Part shown: positions 1 through 8,383 of the stretch, in pieces
Numbering within the stretch: position 1 is the first letter of the stretch
Layout: each line of letters starts with the position of its first letter
Assembly: GCA_963837635.1 (NCBI GenBank)
Contig: CAWINY010000007.1
Span: 186,001-250,000, forward strand
Reading direction: 5' to 3'
From: CAWINY01 sp963837635
GTDB lineage: Bacteria; Acidobacteriota; Terriglobia; Terriglobales; Acidobacteriaceae
DNA: 64,000 nucleotides
Notes under the pieces: generated by a model
The model's input: the letters and a program-made list of their open reading frames with translations, nothing else
What the model was told of the DNA's origin: nothing
The model's database searches: none
Position numbers and translations under genes: made by a program

Positions 1-248
1 GCTTTGTCCGCCCTGATTTCTTCCGGTCCGATCGGCACCGAGAGGGCTGTGAAGGTGCCCGCGCCAGTTGTCGTTAGTATCCTTCTGTAACCAGTCTCCA
101 GATTTTGTATGATCACGGTTGCGCCGCTCACGGCCGCGCCCGACGGATCCTCCACTTTTCCGTAGATCAAGCCCGCGCTCTGACTCCACACAAGCGTAGG
201 ACCAACCAGTCCCAACACCGCCGCAAAAAGAATCTTGAGCAGTCGCAT
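1..248 (-). CDS. TonB-dependent receptor-type protein, N-terminal fragment (runs off window)
   Basis: The reading frame starts at ATG 248 and is open to base 1, so only the first 82 codons are present. It begins with a typical signal peptide (MRLLKILFAAVLGLVGPTL, then VWSQS). A carboxypeptidase-regulatory-like beta-sandwich follows, with motifs GLIYGKVEDPSGAAVSGATV and ETGYRRILTTTGAGTF. In Acidobacteriota this domain normally precedes a large TonB-dependent outer-membrane receptor that takes up sugars, peptides or metal complexes. The receptor identity is inferred from that architecture; the barrel lies outside the window. Confidence 0.72.
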   Translation of the reverse strand, partial: MRLLKILFAAVLGLVGPTLVWSQSAGLIYGKVEDPSGAAVSGATVIIQNLETGYRRILTTTGAGTFTALSVPIGPEEIRADK

Positions 249-574
249 GTCCTGGATTGCACCTCCGTTTGTATGCCGCTTTTTACCTGACCTTGCAGCA
301 TGAACCTACTGTTTTAGTTTTTATCTGCCATTTATGCAAACGCCATCGCACATTTTACCAACGCCAATCCTGCGGCCCATGCCTTGGGCTGGCCCGGTTG
401 ACTAAAGGGTTACTCGACCAAACCGCCGATCCCGGACTGTTATTACTTTGGGCCGATTAGCTGGCTTCCCTTCCGTAACCCCTCTCGGTGCTTTCTCTAA
501 TTGCCTGCCGGCTTGCCTGCCCTTATTGTCCCGTAACCGGTTACGGTCCGCAGAACGTCGCACGGGGAACGCGA
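249..574. other. Divergent intergenic region, no gene seen
   Basis: Spacer between the leftward receptor and the rightward transglycosylase, so it must hold both promoters. Its base composition is lower in GC than the flanking genes, with pyrimidine-rich stretches. I see no convincing conserved riboswitch core, tRNA or small gene. An in-frame extension of the transglycosylase back to 488 exists but has no ribosome binding site. Confidence 0.4.
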
Positions 575-1930
575 ATGATGACACATTGCATCACCGACGA
601 CCGAAGCGCTGCCAGACCAGAACCGCCCAGCGCAGCAGTGTGGGTCGTTATTGCTGTGTGCTGCTTGGCCTTTACCCTGCTCTGTCCCCAGGGAATCGCG
701 GCGGAGTCAGGTGCGGATCACACCGACGGCAAGGTCATCGTAGATGGCCAGAACCCCGCCACGGATTTCAAGGGGGCCAAGCCCCATGCGCCCAAGAACT
801 TGGAGCAGCCCCAAAGTGAGCATCCGGGCACGCTTGTCCACTGGAGCAAGAGCGAAAGGCGCTGGGTTCCGAGCACGGCGCATGGCCGAGCGGACGAGAC
901 AGCAATTTATTTGCTAACGCCGCCCGGTCAGGACTGGCAGCAACAGCCTGACGTCATTTCCGAGAAGCAACCTGCTGCGGCACCAGCTCCCGTTGCGAAG
1001 CCAAAGGCAAGCGCTAAAAGGTCCCATGCCACAACTCGGAACGCCAGCCAGCCCGTCCTGGTCCATTGGAGCAAGAGCGAAAAGAGCTGGAAGCCAGTCT
1101 CCGGCAAGGAATTGCGTGCGGCGCGGCAGGCCGCGCAAGAAGTCGCTATTTTTCTATTCTCGTCTCCTGGGCAAGATTCGCAGTCGCAGAGTGAATCCGT
1201 TCCGCTACAAAAATCCACCGCAGCTTCCGCGACTGCGGCAAAGCCAAAACCAACGATGGGAAAGGCCGGCTCCGAGGCGTCGCTCACACAGCCCCTGCCG
1301 GATGCGCAGCAAACCTCTCCGCCACCTTCACGCGCAGCGATCGAGCCGGAGGTGCGGCCAACTCTGGCCGAGTCCGAGCCCCAGGCCTCTGAGATGGCTA
1401 AACTTCGGGCCGGCGGCGCCACGATCGACAAGGTCATTGATGAAGCGGCAGCGCGCCACGGTGTGGACCCGAATCTAGTGCGTGCCGTGATCAAAGCGGA
1501 ATCGAACTTCAACAGCCGGGCGGTTTCCAAGAAAGGCGCGATGGGCTTAATGCAGCTCATGCCCGGGACAGCGAAGCAGCTCAAGGTCAAGCACCCGTTC
1601 GACCCGGCAGAGAACGTCGATGCCGGCGTGCGCCAGCTCAAGTCGCTGCTGGCCAGCTACAACGGTGACGTGCCGCTCTCGCTGGCCGCCTACAACGCCG
1701 GCGCGGGAGCGGTGGCCCGCGCCAACGGCGTACCGAACTCCAGCGAAACCCGCCATTACGTCAAGCAGATTACGAAGATGTACTGGAACAATGTGCCGGA
1801 GATCTCCCCATCTGCAACAACCAGCAGCCGCTCGCCGGCTCGAATCTTGGTTTCAGGGGCACGTGCCAGCAATTCGTCGATCCGGATCTACCGCGCGGCG
1901 AATGGCGTCTTGATGATCAGCGACCAGTAG
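575..1930 (+). CDS. Secreted lytic murein transglycosylase (SLT domain) with duplicated N-terminal motif
   Basis: Cleaves the peptidoglycan glycan strand in the envelope (family role). The SLT/goose-lysozyme-like domain occupies about residues 290-410. It shows RAVIKAESNFNSRAVSKKGA with the catalytic Glu near residue 309, then GLMQLMPGTA, LSLAAYNAGAGAV and ETRHYVKQI. A hydrophobic segment near residues 21-42 (VVIAVCCLAFTLL) is a signal peptide or anchor preceded by a long cytoplasmic stretch. The linker is Pro/Ala/Gln-rich and carries two copies of an LVHWSKSE...W...(A)I(Y/F)L(L/F)...PGQD unit near residues 86 and 161. Start chosen at ATG 575 because GGGGA lies 6-7 nt upstream; an in-frame ATG at 488 lacks one. 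Confidence 0.88.
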   Translation: MMTHCITDDRSAARPEPPSAAVWVVIAVCCLAFTLLCPQGIAAESGADHTDGKVIVDGQNPATDFKGAKPHAPKNLEQPQSEHPGTLVHWSKSERRWVPSTAHGRADETAIYLLTPPGQDWQQQPDVISEKQPAAAPAPVAKPKASAKRSHATTRNASQPVLVHWSKSEKSWKPVSGKELRAARQAAQEVAIFLFSSPGQDSQSQSESVPLQKSTAASATAAKPKPTMGKAGSEASLTQPLPDAQQTSPPPSRAAIEPEVRPTLAESEPQASEMAKLRAGGATIDKVIDEAAARHGVDPNLVRAVIKAESNFNSRAVSKKGAMGLMQLMPGTAKQLKVKHPFDPAENVDAGVRQLKSLLASYNGDVPLSLAAYNAGAGAVARANGVPNSSETRHYVKQITKMYWNNVPEISPSATTSSRSPARILVSGARASNSSIRIYRAANGVLMISDQ

Positions 1931-1984
1931 AGTGGTCAGTGGTCAGTAAAAAGCGGGGAACTGGCCACTGCCCACTGCCCACTG
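1931..1984. repeat. Word-built hairpin (AGTGGTC / CCACTGC words)
   Basis: Immediately after the transglycosylase stop, tandem AGTGGTC-type words (1931-1947) face tandem ACTGCCC-type words (1960-1984) across a short A/G loop, giving an imperfect stem. Probably acts as an RNA stem at the 3' end of the gene. Same architecture as the hairpins near 5.5, 33.3 and 55 kb, but a different word. Confidence 0.6.
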
Positions 1985-2128
1985 CGTAGTTTCTGCTTAC
2001 TTCCGAAGAGTTCTAACCTGGGGATTCCAGAAGCCTCGGCGTAAGTTGAAGCAGACGCACGGGTTAGAAATCGGGTATTTGGCACACGGTTTGCTCCTCC
2101 CGTTCCTGGAAGTTGTCAGGAGAGCATC

Positions 2129-2953
2129 ATGGAAAAAGAAACCATCAACTCCCAGCAGCGGCGGGAGATCTCTCCGCTGTGGGTGACCGTTACCATATTG
2201 CTGTTTATCATGCTCGCCGCGGTAGGTTATTCCTTACACCAGCGTAGCGTGGCCGACCAACTCGCCGCGGAGAACGCTGCGGTCAACTCAACCCTTGCGC
2301 AGACGCAGGCTCAGTTGCAGGCGCTGAATGACAAAGTCAACGCCCTCGCCGCGCCGCCGCCTGCGGTTTCATCTGTGGAACTCAGCCCACATCATGCCAT
2401 TAAGCATGCCGCCGGCCACCAGCGCCGCGCCGAGGATCCCCGATTCAAGAAGCTCCAGTCGCAATTGGATGAACAGGGCAAAGCGATCGACGCGACCCGC
2501 CAGGACTTGACTAGCGCACTTGATAGCACCAAGACCGAACTGAACGGCTCAATCGCGCGGACCCACGACGAACTGGTCGTGCTGCAGAAGCGCGGGGAGC
2601 GCAGCTACTACGAGTTCGATCTCAGCAAGGCCAAGCAGTTCCAGCAGACTGGTCCGGTGGAAGTCAAGCTGCGCAAAGCCAACGCCAAGCATAAGTATGC
2701 CGATCTCGACCTGATGGTCAACGATGCTAACCTGACGCAAAAGCACGTAAACCTGTATCAGCCGGTCACGTTTTATGCCGAGGACAATGGCCGCCCGGTT
2801 GAGCTGGTGATCAACAACATCAGCAAGGACCACATCCACGGTTATGTGAGCGCGCCGCGCTTCAAGCAATCGGAGCTGGCGTCTTCGTCCGATGCCAACC
2901 CCTCCACTGCCGCTCCGGCGAATCATCGTCAGAAGCTCGAATTACCGCAGTAG
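2129..2953 (+). CDS. Single-pass membrane protein with coiled coil, function unknown
   Basis: 274 residues. One transmembrane helix at about residues 17-38 (WVTVTILLFIMLAAVGYSL) is followed by coiled-coil-prone segments at about 45-72 and 108-150, rich in Leu, Gln and Ala. A C-terminal globular part (about 155-255) has alternating hydrophobics (YYEFDLSKAKQF, GPVEVKLRKA, HKYADLDLMVND) suggesting a beta-sandwich outside the membrane. CAGGAG lies 7 nt upstream of ATG. I do not recognise a named family. The topology suggests an envelope protein that could work with the preceding transglycosylase, but that is inference from position only. Confidence 0.75.
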   Translation: MEKETINSQQRREISPLWVTVTILLFIMLAAVGYSLHQRSVADQLAAENAAVNSTLAQTQAQLQALNDKVNALAAPPPAVSSVELSPHHAIKHAAGHQRRAEDPRFKKLQSQLDEQGKAIDATRQDLTSALDSTKTELNGSIARTHDELVVLQKRGERSYYEFDLSKAKQFQQTGPVEVKLRKANAKHKYADLDLMVNDANLTQKHVNLYQPVTFYAEDNGRPVELVINNISKDHIHGYVSAPRFKQSELASSSDANPSTAAPANHRQKLELPQ

Positions 2954-2995
2954 GCTGGCAGGGTACATGTAGGACGGGGCTGGAAGCAGGGTTCC

Positions 2996-3264
2996 CTAAA
3001 TGCTGGCAGATGTGGGTTTATGAAAGGCCCACCTCTGCCAAAACTGGGCAGATGTGGGGCACCGTCGGGCCTTTCGGCCACTCCTGCCGAGGTGCATCGC
3101 GCTCCTCCAGCTCCGAATACCTCTGGTCAACTCATGGACTCCGACGACTCCACCACAAGAAGCACATTGCACGAATCGAAGCTTGAAAACCGCGTTGCGC
3201 ACGCCATCAACCGTGACCATTTCGAACTCGCGGCCGCCGCACTTGACACAGGTGGAGACGCCAT
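2996..3264 (-). pseudogene. Small zinc-ribbon protein, frameshifted and with repeat-derived C-terminus
   Basis: On the minus strand AGGGGG precedes ATG 3264 (MASPP...). The zinc-ribbon frame that follows (CVKCGGREFEMVTVDGVRNA, then RFVQCASCGGVVGVHE) is shifted by one base relative to that start. A single extra base in the CCACC at about 3252-3256 would join them as MASPP-CVKCGG. The zinc-ribbon frame itself has no start codon between its upstream stop and the first Cys. Its 3' end runs into repeat element A (3028-3063), which encodes the last residues. Two CxxC pairs and the VVGV motif match small ribbon proteins of this phylum. Either a recent frameshift or a sequencing error. Confidence 0.5.
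3001..3063. repeat. Palindromic element A (CCCACATCTGCC / GGGCAGATGTGGG)
   Basis: Full copy at 3028-3063, consisting of CCCACCTCTGCC, AAAACT loop, GGGCAGATGTGGG, then GCACC. A second half-copy (TGGCAGATGTGGG) lies at 3004-3016. At least four further copies occur in this window (21519, 31559, 35449, 51516), always ending in GGGGCACC. A REP-like dispersed element. Confidence 0.8.
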
Positions 3265-3611
3265 CGAGCCCCCTATTCTGAGTTTTCGAGGGGCGTTAGC
3301 AGGAGCCGAGGGCCTTAGAATCGGGGGATCGCAGCGATGTTCACGCTCTGTCGGGAAGGATCTGCCGGACCCCACCGTGATGGCCAGATACCGATCACAA
3401 CCATTGGCACGGCGTTTAAAAGTTGTTTCTACAGGCTGAGCGGATTTCCCTCAGCGGCGGCTACTCCCAGGTTAGCGCCGAACCCCGCGGCGCGAACCTG
3501 GGGCACCCGGCACCCGGCCTAAAGACTCAATCTTAAATGATGTGGGTGAAGCCGCGCCCTTTTAAGGACCGCTTCTGAGGCCAGTGCTGCTGCTGGCCAA
3601 CGACCACTGCA
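3265..3611. other. Intergenic, nothing convincing
   Basis: About 350 bases between the broken zinc-ribbon gene and the lipoprotein gene. Short open frames are present on both strands, but none has a ribosome binding site together with protein-like composition. Nothing else identified. Confidence 0.4.
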
Positions 3612-4286
3612 CTATCCTGCCGTGGCGGGCCGGGTCAGGCGGAAGGTCAAACGGCGTTCCGGGCCGAAGCCTGCGTCCTTCTTGCCGGTAGCATAGGCTG
3701 TGGTCGTGCCTCCCGCGGCGCCAATGGCGCTGCCGATCAGCGCTCCCTTGCCACCGCCAGCCAGGGCGCCGATCAGGGCGCCGGCCCCGGTTCCCCCTCC
3801 GATCAGACCCAGATTCCGTCTGTTGTGGTTCGCGCCTTGGGCGAAGATGGTGGACGTCTCCACCGGCATCTGTTGGCCTTTGATCTCCACGGAAGCTAGC
3901 GCGAGCCGGATGTAACCCGAGTTATGCAGGCGGCCCGAATGGCGGACCTGGACCACCCGGCCGACTACCGGCGCACCACGCTGGGCGACCGTCTTGCCAT
4001 CCACGATCAAAGGCTCATCCAGCACCGCGTCGAAATGCTCGCCCGGGGCTGCCGTGGCGCTGGAGACCGCACTCTGCAGACGAACCGAGATGGGCGTTCC
4101 GATCGGCACGGTAACGCGATCGGACACCAGCGAATCTCTCCCGGAATGCGAAGAAAAGGGCAGCGAACTTGCGGCGGAAGGATCAGTCGGGGCGGCTTGG
4201 GCACTGTCGGGCAAGCGGCTGCACCCGGCGAACGTCATCACGAACAGCGTAAGAAGAGCGGAAACAACTATCAGACGCGATCTCAT
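3612..4286 (-). CDS. Putative lipoprotein with glycine-zipper C-terminus
   Basis: 224 residues. An N-terminal lipoprotein signal (LLTLFVMTFAGC, Cys near 21) is followed by a Ser/Ala-rich linker and a beta-rich middle (VPIGTPISVRLQSAVSSA, FDAVLDEPLIVDGKTVAQRG, VVGRVVQVRHSG). A glycine zipper (GLIGGGTGAGALIGALAGGG, then GALIGSAIGAAGG) spans about residues 160-200. Glycine zippers of this kind insert in or associate with membranes. Start at ATG 4286 because GGAG lies 8 nt upstream; the frame extends to 4349 without a site. Monocistronic and convergent with nothing nearby. Function unknown; envelope role inferred. Confidence 0.75.
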   Translation of the reverse strand: MRSRLIVVSALLTLFVMTFAGCSRLPDSAQAAPTDPSAASSLPFSSHSGRDSLVSDRVTVPIGTPISVRLQSAVSSATAAPGEHFDAVLDEPLIVDGKTVAQRGAPVVGRVVQVRHSGRLHNSGYIRLALASVEIKGQQMPVETSTIFAQGANHNRRNLGLIGGGTGAGALIGALAGGGKGALIGSAIGAAGGTTTAYATGKKDAGFGPERRLTFRLTRPATAG

Positions 4287-4564
4287 CGGCTCGGCTCCGA
4301 ATAGAAAGTAGCTCCTCCCTGAGTGCATTCCTCCTGCCAGCCGCCGCACTCCGCAATCTCAATCACATAGAGCGCAGCTCGTGAGCTGCCCGTGTAGTTT
4401 TTGCACGTCCAGAGTAGATGAATTTCCGCTAGATGATCGCTGCCGTGAATCTGTTATTGCAACCTTAGGAAGACCAGCACATGCCCCCCAAGAGCGCGCG
4501 GAGAATTCACATCCGCGCTTTTCTGCGTATAATCCTTACGCAAACCGGAAGGCACCGGAGCTCT

Positions 4565-5488
4565 ATGGATTTCGATCAGCTTGTCACCTTTACCGAAGTT
4601 GCAAAGCTGGGCAATTTTTCCCGCGCCGGGCAGAAGGTATTCCGCTCGCAGTCGGCGGTCAGCGCCCAAATCCGCCAACTGGAGCAGGAGTACGGGGAAA
4701 AACTGCTGGACCGAGCCGGCAAATCGGTGCGCCTGACGCCCGCCGGCGAAGTCCTGTTTGAATATGCCAACCGGCTGATCACGCTGAAAGCCGAGTCGAT
4801 GCGCGCGGTGGCCGATCAGGGCGACACTCCGCGGGGCGTGCTGGCGATCGGCGCCAACGAGGCCACCTGCCTGTATGTGCTGCCGGGAGCTTTCGCCGAG
4901 TACGCGCGCCGCTTCCCCGGTGTCCAGGTAAGCATCTACCGCAACTTCAGCCGCAAGATTCTGGAGCGGGTCGAAGACGGAACATTGGACGTCGGCATTG
5001 TGACCCTTCCGGTCAAGTCGCCCTCGTGCAAGGTCCACGCCATCTATCGCGACCGTATTGTGCTCATGTGCCGTCCTGATCATCCCCTGGCGCAACAGGC
5101 GAGTGTCACCATCGCGGATATCGCTCAGCACCCGCTGATCTTCCCCAAGACCGGCCACACACGGCAGATGCTCGACAAATACTTCCGTCCGCACAAGGGC
5201 AGCATGCGGGTGGTGATGGAGTTGCCCAGCGTGGGCATGATCAAGGGGTTCGTGGCCGCCGGGCTGGGCATTTCGTTGATCAGCAACGGCTTCGCGCGAG
5301 ATGAGGCGGCGGCCGGCATGGTCAAGCTGATTCCTCTTTCCGATGTCGAAATCACCCGCGAGTTGGGATTGGTGTATCGCACCGACAGAACCTTACCCCG
5401 AGCCGCGACATCCTTCATCCAGTTGATCCGCGAGCGCGCGGCGGCGGCAAAAAAGAAGGAATCGGCTACCGCAGGGGTCGCCCGCTAA
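4565..5488 (+). CDS. LysR-family transcriptional regulator
   Basis: 307 residues. The N-terminal winged helix-turn-helix (about 1-60: FTEVAKLGNFSRAGQKVFRS, then QSAVSAQIRQLE) is followed by the linker helix and a periplasmic-binding-like effector domain (about 90-295, starting GVLAIGANEATCLYVLPGAF). The length is standard for the family. ATG 4565 follows CCGGAGCTCT; upstream codons in frame have no binding site. Neighbouring genes on both sides are unrelated, so target and effector cannot be told. CysB/CbbR-type control is possible but not shown. Confidence 0.92.
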   Translation: MDFDQLVTFTEVAKLGNFSRAGQKVFRSQSAVSAQIRQLEQEYGEKLLDRAGKSVRLTPAGEVLFEYANRLITLKAESMRAVADQGDTPRGVLAIGANEATCLYVLPGAFAEYARRFPGVQVSIYRNFSRKILERVEDGTLDVGIVTLPVKSPSCKVHAIYRDRIVLMCRPDHPLAQQASVTIADIAQHPLIFPKTGHTRQMLDKYFRPHKGSMRVVMELPSVGMIKGFVAAGLGISLISNGFARDEAAAGMVKLIPLSDVEITRELGLVYRTDRTLPRAATSFIQLIRERAAAAKKKESATAGVAR

Positions 5489-5495
5489 GACCCGT

Positions 5496-5575
5496 ACAGG
5501 TAACAGGTATCAGGGAGTAGATCAGTAGTGCTGGCTGAGCCGGTGCCTGATACCTGCTACCTGGTACCTGATCCC
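5496..5575. repeat. Word-built hairpin (CAGGTA(A/T)CAGGTATC words)
   Basis: Left arm ACAGGTAACAGGTATCAGGG at 5496-5515. The right arm of complementary CCTGATACCTGCTACCTGGT words lies at 5545-5575. It sits directly behind the LysR stop codon. The same word is used independently at 33275-33355. Confidence 0.7.
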
Positions 5576-5823
5576 CCATAATTCAGTGCCCCACCCTAAC
5601 CCTGCTGTGGCATAATCCAGAAACATTCCTTAACCAGCCAGTCACATCCGCGTCCGGGACGCGTTTCGCGCCTTTATATGGTCCGGTAGGTCGGTAGGGA
5701 GCGTCTTCAAAACATAATTTTGCTCTCAGGCAGCTCACGATCTTGCGCATCGCGGGCCAGATGCCTGGAGCTGGATTGCAAGAATGAAGAGCATCAAAGA
5801 ACGTCATTTTCATGGAGGGCCAG

Positions 5824-6699
5824 ATGAATCGAATTTCATCTTATCTAATGCTGCTTGTCCTAATCCTTGTGCTCGCGATGGCGCCGGCCTTCGCGCAAAA
5901 TCTTAATTGGTATGGTCAAACCGGTGCTCTTTCCACCCCGGTTGCGTACGTTACCGCTTCGCCGGCCAAGTCCCTGGGCGCGCCGACTATTGCCTTCCAT
6001 GGGGGCCTTGCGGGCGATGTGATTGGTTTCCAGTCCCAGACATCCATAACCGTCGGCGCCTTCAAGCGGATTGAATTCGGCTTCAGCCACACGCTCACCT
6101 CGGACGAGAGTGCTGGTGGGGGATTGTTCAGAAACGACTTCAGCACCCTGCACGCCAAGGTAAACATCCTGCCGGAGAACTTCCACAAACTGCAGCTCCC
6201 CGCGGTCTCCGTGGGCTTTGTTGACCACATCCATGTAACCCGCGTTGCCGACATGGCTGACGGTCACAAGAGCAATGCGGCCACGATCTACATGGTCGGC
6301 ACCAAGATGATTACCGCCTTTAAGCCCCTTCCCTTCGTTGTGAGCGGCGGCGTCAAGGGGAGCAACGCGGTTCTGTTTGGTCTGGGCGGCGTTGCCCAAA
6401 ACTACGAAGTTCGTGGCTTCGGCACGGCCGGCATCGTGGTTAAAACGCCGTTCAAGGGGGCAAAGGCGATCTTCGGCGCCGAAGTGGATCAGCAGCCTAG
6501 ACATCTCAGAAATGCGCCAACCCTGTCGATCCCGACGGAGCTGACCTACTTTGCCCGGGTTATGCCGATACCGGAGAGGCCGATTAACTTCGATTTCGCG
6601 GTCGCCCAACTTGCCGGCCGGGTTGCGCCTGGACAGACGTCGGCACAGGGTCTGAGGGCCCGCTCACAGTTCTGCTTCGCCCTCTCGTACCGACTGTAA
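5824..6699 (+). CDS. Secreted protein, probable outer-membrane beta-barrel, unknown function
   Basis: 291 residues. It has a clear signal peptide (LMLLVLILVLAMAPAFAQ, cleavage after AFAQ near residue 26). The mature part alternates hydrophobic and polar residues in strand-like blocks (SITVGAFKRIEFGFSHTL, LPFVVSGGVKGSNAVLFGLG, GTAGIVVKTPF). It ends in an aromatic C-terminus (FCFALSYRL), as expected for an outer-membrane barrel. GGAGGG lies 9 nt upstream of ATG 5824. A strong terminator follows at 6723, so the gene is monocistronic. No named family recognised. Confidence 0.72.
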   Translation: MNRISSYLMLLVLILVLAMAPAFAQNLNWYGQTGALSTPVAYVTASPAKSLGAPTIAFHGGLAGDVIGFQSQTSITVGAFKRIEFGFSHTLTSDESAGGGLFRNDFSTLHAKVNILPENFHKLQLPAVSVGFVDHIHVTRVADMADGHKSNAATIYMVGTKMITAFKPLPFVVSGGVKGSNAVLFGLGGVAQNYEVRGFGTAGIVVKTPFKGAKAIFGAEVDQQPRHLRNAPTLSIPTELTYFARVMPIPERPINFDFAVAQLAGRVAPGQTSAQGLRARSQFCFALSYRL

Positions 6700-6722
6700 T
6701 TCCACCTCGAAAATTGCGATCG

Positions 6723-6762
6723 AACCCCAACTGGCGCCTGGCGCTGGTTGGGGTTGTTTTTT
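6723..6762 (+). terminator. Rho-independent terminator of the 5824 gene
   Basis: Stem AACCCCAAC (6723-6731) with GTTGGGGTT (6747-6755), inner GCGC pairing, followed by GTTTTTTG. Confidence 0.85.
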
Positions 6763-6892
6763 GCCACTGATGGCGGCCGGTGCCGCGCCCTTTTGTCCGG
6801 CAAATCGAAACCATTTATATTCAGATCATGAATTCTACCGGCCTGTGCCAGTCAATCCTCAACCATCCGGTTGCGGCGGAAGGGGCTAGGGC

Positions 6893-7984
6893 TTGAGCGA
6901 CAGTCTGCCACCGGCCCTGGAAGGCGATCTCAATCTCGGGAGCACCGAACCCTTTCGGCTCGAGCGCGGAGGCGAGCTGCGCCCCGCCAGCCTCCACTAT
7001 GCCATCTACGGCGGCCTGAACGAGCGTCGCGACAACGTCATCCTGGTTTGCCATGCTTTGTCCGGTTCCGCGCGGGTGGCCGACTGGTGGCCGCAATTGT
7101 TCGGCCCTGAAGGGGTCTTCAACCTGGAGCGCGACTGCATCGTCTGCGCCAATATCCTTGGCTCCTGCTACGGTTCCACCGGCCCAACTTCGATCAACCC
7201 GGCGACCGGCGCGCCCTTTGGCCCAGATTTTCCCCTGATCACCATCCGCGACATCGTGCGCTCGCAGGCGCTGCTGCTGGACCACCTCGGTGTGGACCGT
7301 GTTCGCGTCGTCATCGGTGGCTCCATTGGAGGCATGCAGGCGCTGGCGTGGGCAACTGACTACCCTGAGCGCGTGGAGAATTGTGTCAGCATCGGCACCG
7401 TGCCGCTGCCGGCCATGGGTCTGGCTCTGAACCATTTGCAGCGCCAGGTTATTCAGAACGATCCCAGGTGGCGCGGCGGCCGCTACCCAACCGACGATCC
7501 GCCCACGGTGGGACTGAGCATCGCGCGTGGCCTTGCCATGTGTTCCTACAAGGCGGCCCCGCTGTTCGACGAACGTTACGGACGCACGCCCAACCGCGAG
7601 AGCGAAAACCCCTACACTTCCATGGCGGGACGTTTCAATATCGCCGGCTATCTCGACCATCAGGGCGAAAAGTTCAACGCGCGCTTCGATGCCAACTCGT
7701 ATGTGACCATCTCCAAGACCATGGACACCTTTGATCTGGACGACGCGGCGCTACCCCGCATCCGCGCCCGCGTGCTGATGGTGGGAATCTCGTCGGATTG
7801 GCTCTTCCCCGCGGCGGAGGTTCGCGCCCTAACGGCCAAGATGCAGGCTGCCGGGGTGAACTGCACCTATGGCGAAGTCATCTCCGACCACGGCCACGAT
7901 GGCTTTCTTGCCGAACCGGAAAAGCTCCGGCCCCTGCTGCTGCCTATCTTCGAGAGCCGCGAAAATCACGCCGTAGCTGATTAG
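6893..7984 (+). CDS. metX: Homoserine O-acetyltransferase family protein
   Basis: 363 residues, alpha/beta-hydrolase fold. Transfers an acyl group (acetyl, in some members succinyl) to homoserine in methionine synthesis. Visible family marks are CHALSGSARVADWWPQLFGP near residue 50, the nucleophile elbow GGSIGGMQALAWA (Ser near 144), MCSYKAAPLFDERYGR, the acid region SSDWLFPAAEV (Asp near 303) and DHGHDGFL (His near 337). Start is TTG 6893, preceded by an A/G-rich AAGGGG-CTAGGG site; no ATG start fits the domain better. No MetY or MetZ lies adjacent. Acetyl versus succinyl specificity is not decided here. Confidence 0.93.
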   Translation: MSDSLPPALEGDLNLGSTEPFRLERGGELRPASLHYAIYGGLNERRDNVILVCHALSGSARVADWWPQLFGPEGVFNLERDCIVCANILGSCYGSTGPTSINPATGAPFGPDFPLITIRDIVRSQALLLDHLGVDRVRVVIGGSIGGMQALAWATDYPERVENCVSIGTVPLPAMGLALNHLQRQVIQNDPRWRGGRYPTDDPPTVGLSIARGLAMCSYKAAPLFDERYGRTPNRESENPYTSMAGRFNIAGYLDHQGEKFNARFDANSYVTISKTMDTFDLDDAALPRIRARVLMVGISSDWLFPAAEVRALTAKMQAAGVNCTYGEVISDHGHDGFLAEPEKLRPLLLPIFESRENHAVAD

Positions 7985-8057
7985 CAAATCAGTTATCCCC
8001 GCGACTTAAGTCACAGCACCAACGTGTGTCGATCACAGAACATAGTGATCTTAACCG

Positions 8058-8105
8058 TTGACCCGGGCTGCAGGCAGGATACAATGACAATGAAAATGAT
8101 TTTCA
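8058..8105 (+). promoter_or_regulatory. feo promoter with Fur box over the transcription start
   Basis: TTGACC (8058-8063), a 16-base spacer and TACAAT (8080-8085) form a good sigma-70 promoter. It is followed at once by TGAAAAT-G-ATTTTCA (8091-8105), a perfect 7-1-7 inverted repeat of the classic Fur type. Transcription would start at about 8091-8093, inside the operator, which explains iron repression. The first in-frame ATGs of feoA (8084, 8090) fall upstream of or at this start. Confidence 0.7.
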
Positions 8106-8383
8106 AATTCGGACACAATCTGGTTGCTCCGCCTGTCCCGGCCACCCTCTCCGACCTTGAGGAGGGCGAGTCCGGCATCCTTGGCGCCTTGCATACTGCC
8201 GCATCCGTGGCCGAGCACCTGATGAATCTCGGCTTCATCCCAGGGGTGGAGGTCACGCTGGCCCGCAGCGGCCCGGGCGGGGATCCGCGGATCTACCGGG
8301 TTGACGGTACCGAAGTCGCGCTGCGCCGCGAACTCTCCCGCCATATGGCCCTGCAGCCTGCCGTTGACGGAGCCGATGCATGA
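8096..8383 (+). CDS. feoA: Ferrous iron transport accessory protein FeoA
   Basis: Small SH3-like cytoplasmic partner of FeoB. The domain runs from TLSDLEEGESGILGALH through AEHLMNLGFIPGVEVTLARS to YRVDGTEVALRRELSRHM. In-frame ATGs lie at 8084, 8090 and 8096. The promoter seen at 8058-8085 would start RNA at about 8091-8093, so 8096 is the first usable ATG and the message may be leaderless. This start is inference. The stop overlaps the feoB start (ATGA at 8380), implying translational coupling. Fur control is indicated by the operator. Confidence 0.88.
   Translation: MIFKFGHNLVAPPVPATLSDLEEGESGILGALHTAASVAEHLMNLGFIPGVEVTLARSGPGGDPRIYRVDGTEVALRRELSRHMALQPAVDGADA

Noticed and set aside
249..574. 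Possible riboswitch upstream of the transglycosylase
   Set aside because: I compared the spacer with remembered cores of c-di-GMP, SAM, TPP and cobalamin riboswitches and found no match.
3020..3439. 139-codon plus-strand frame
   Set aside because: It starts inside repeat element A and is opposite the zinc-ribbon remnant. No binding site.
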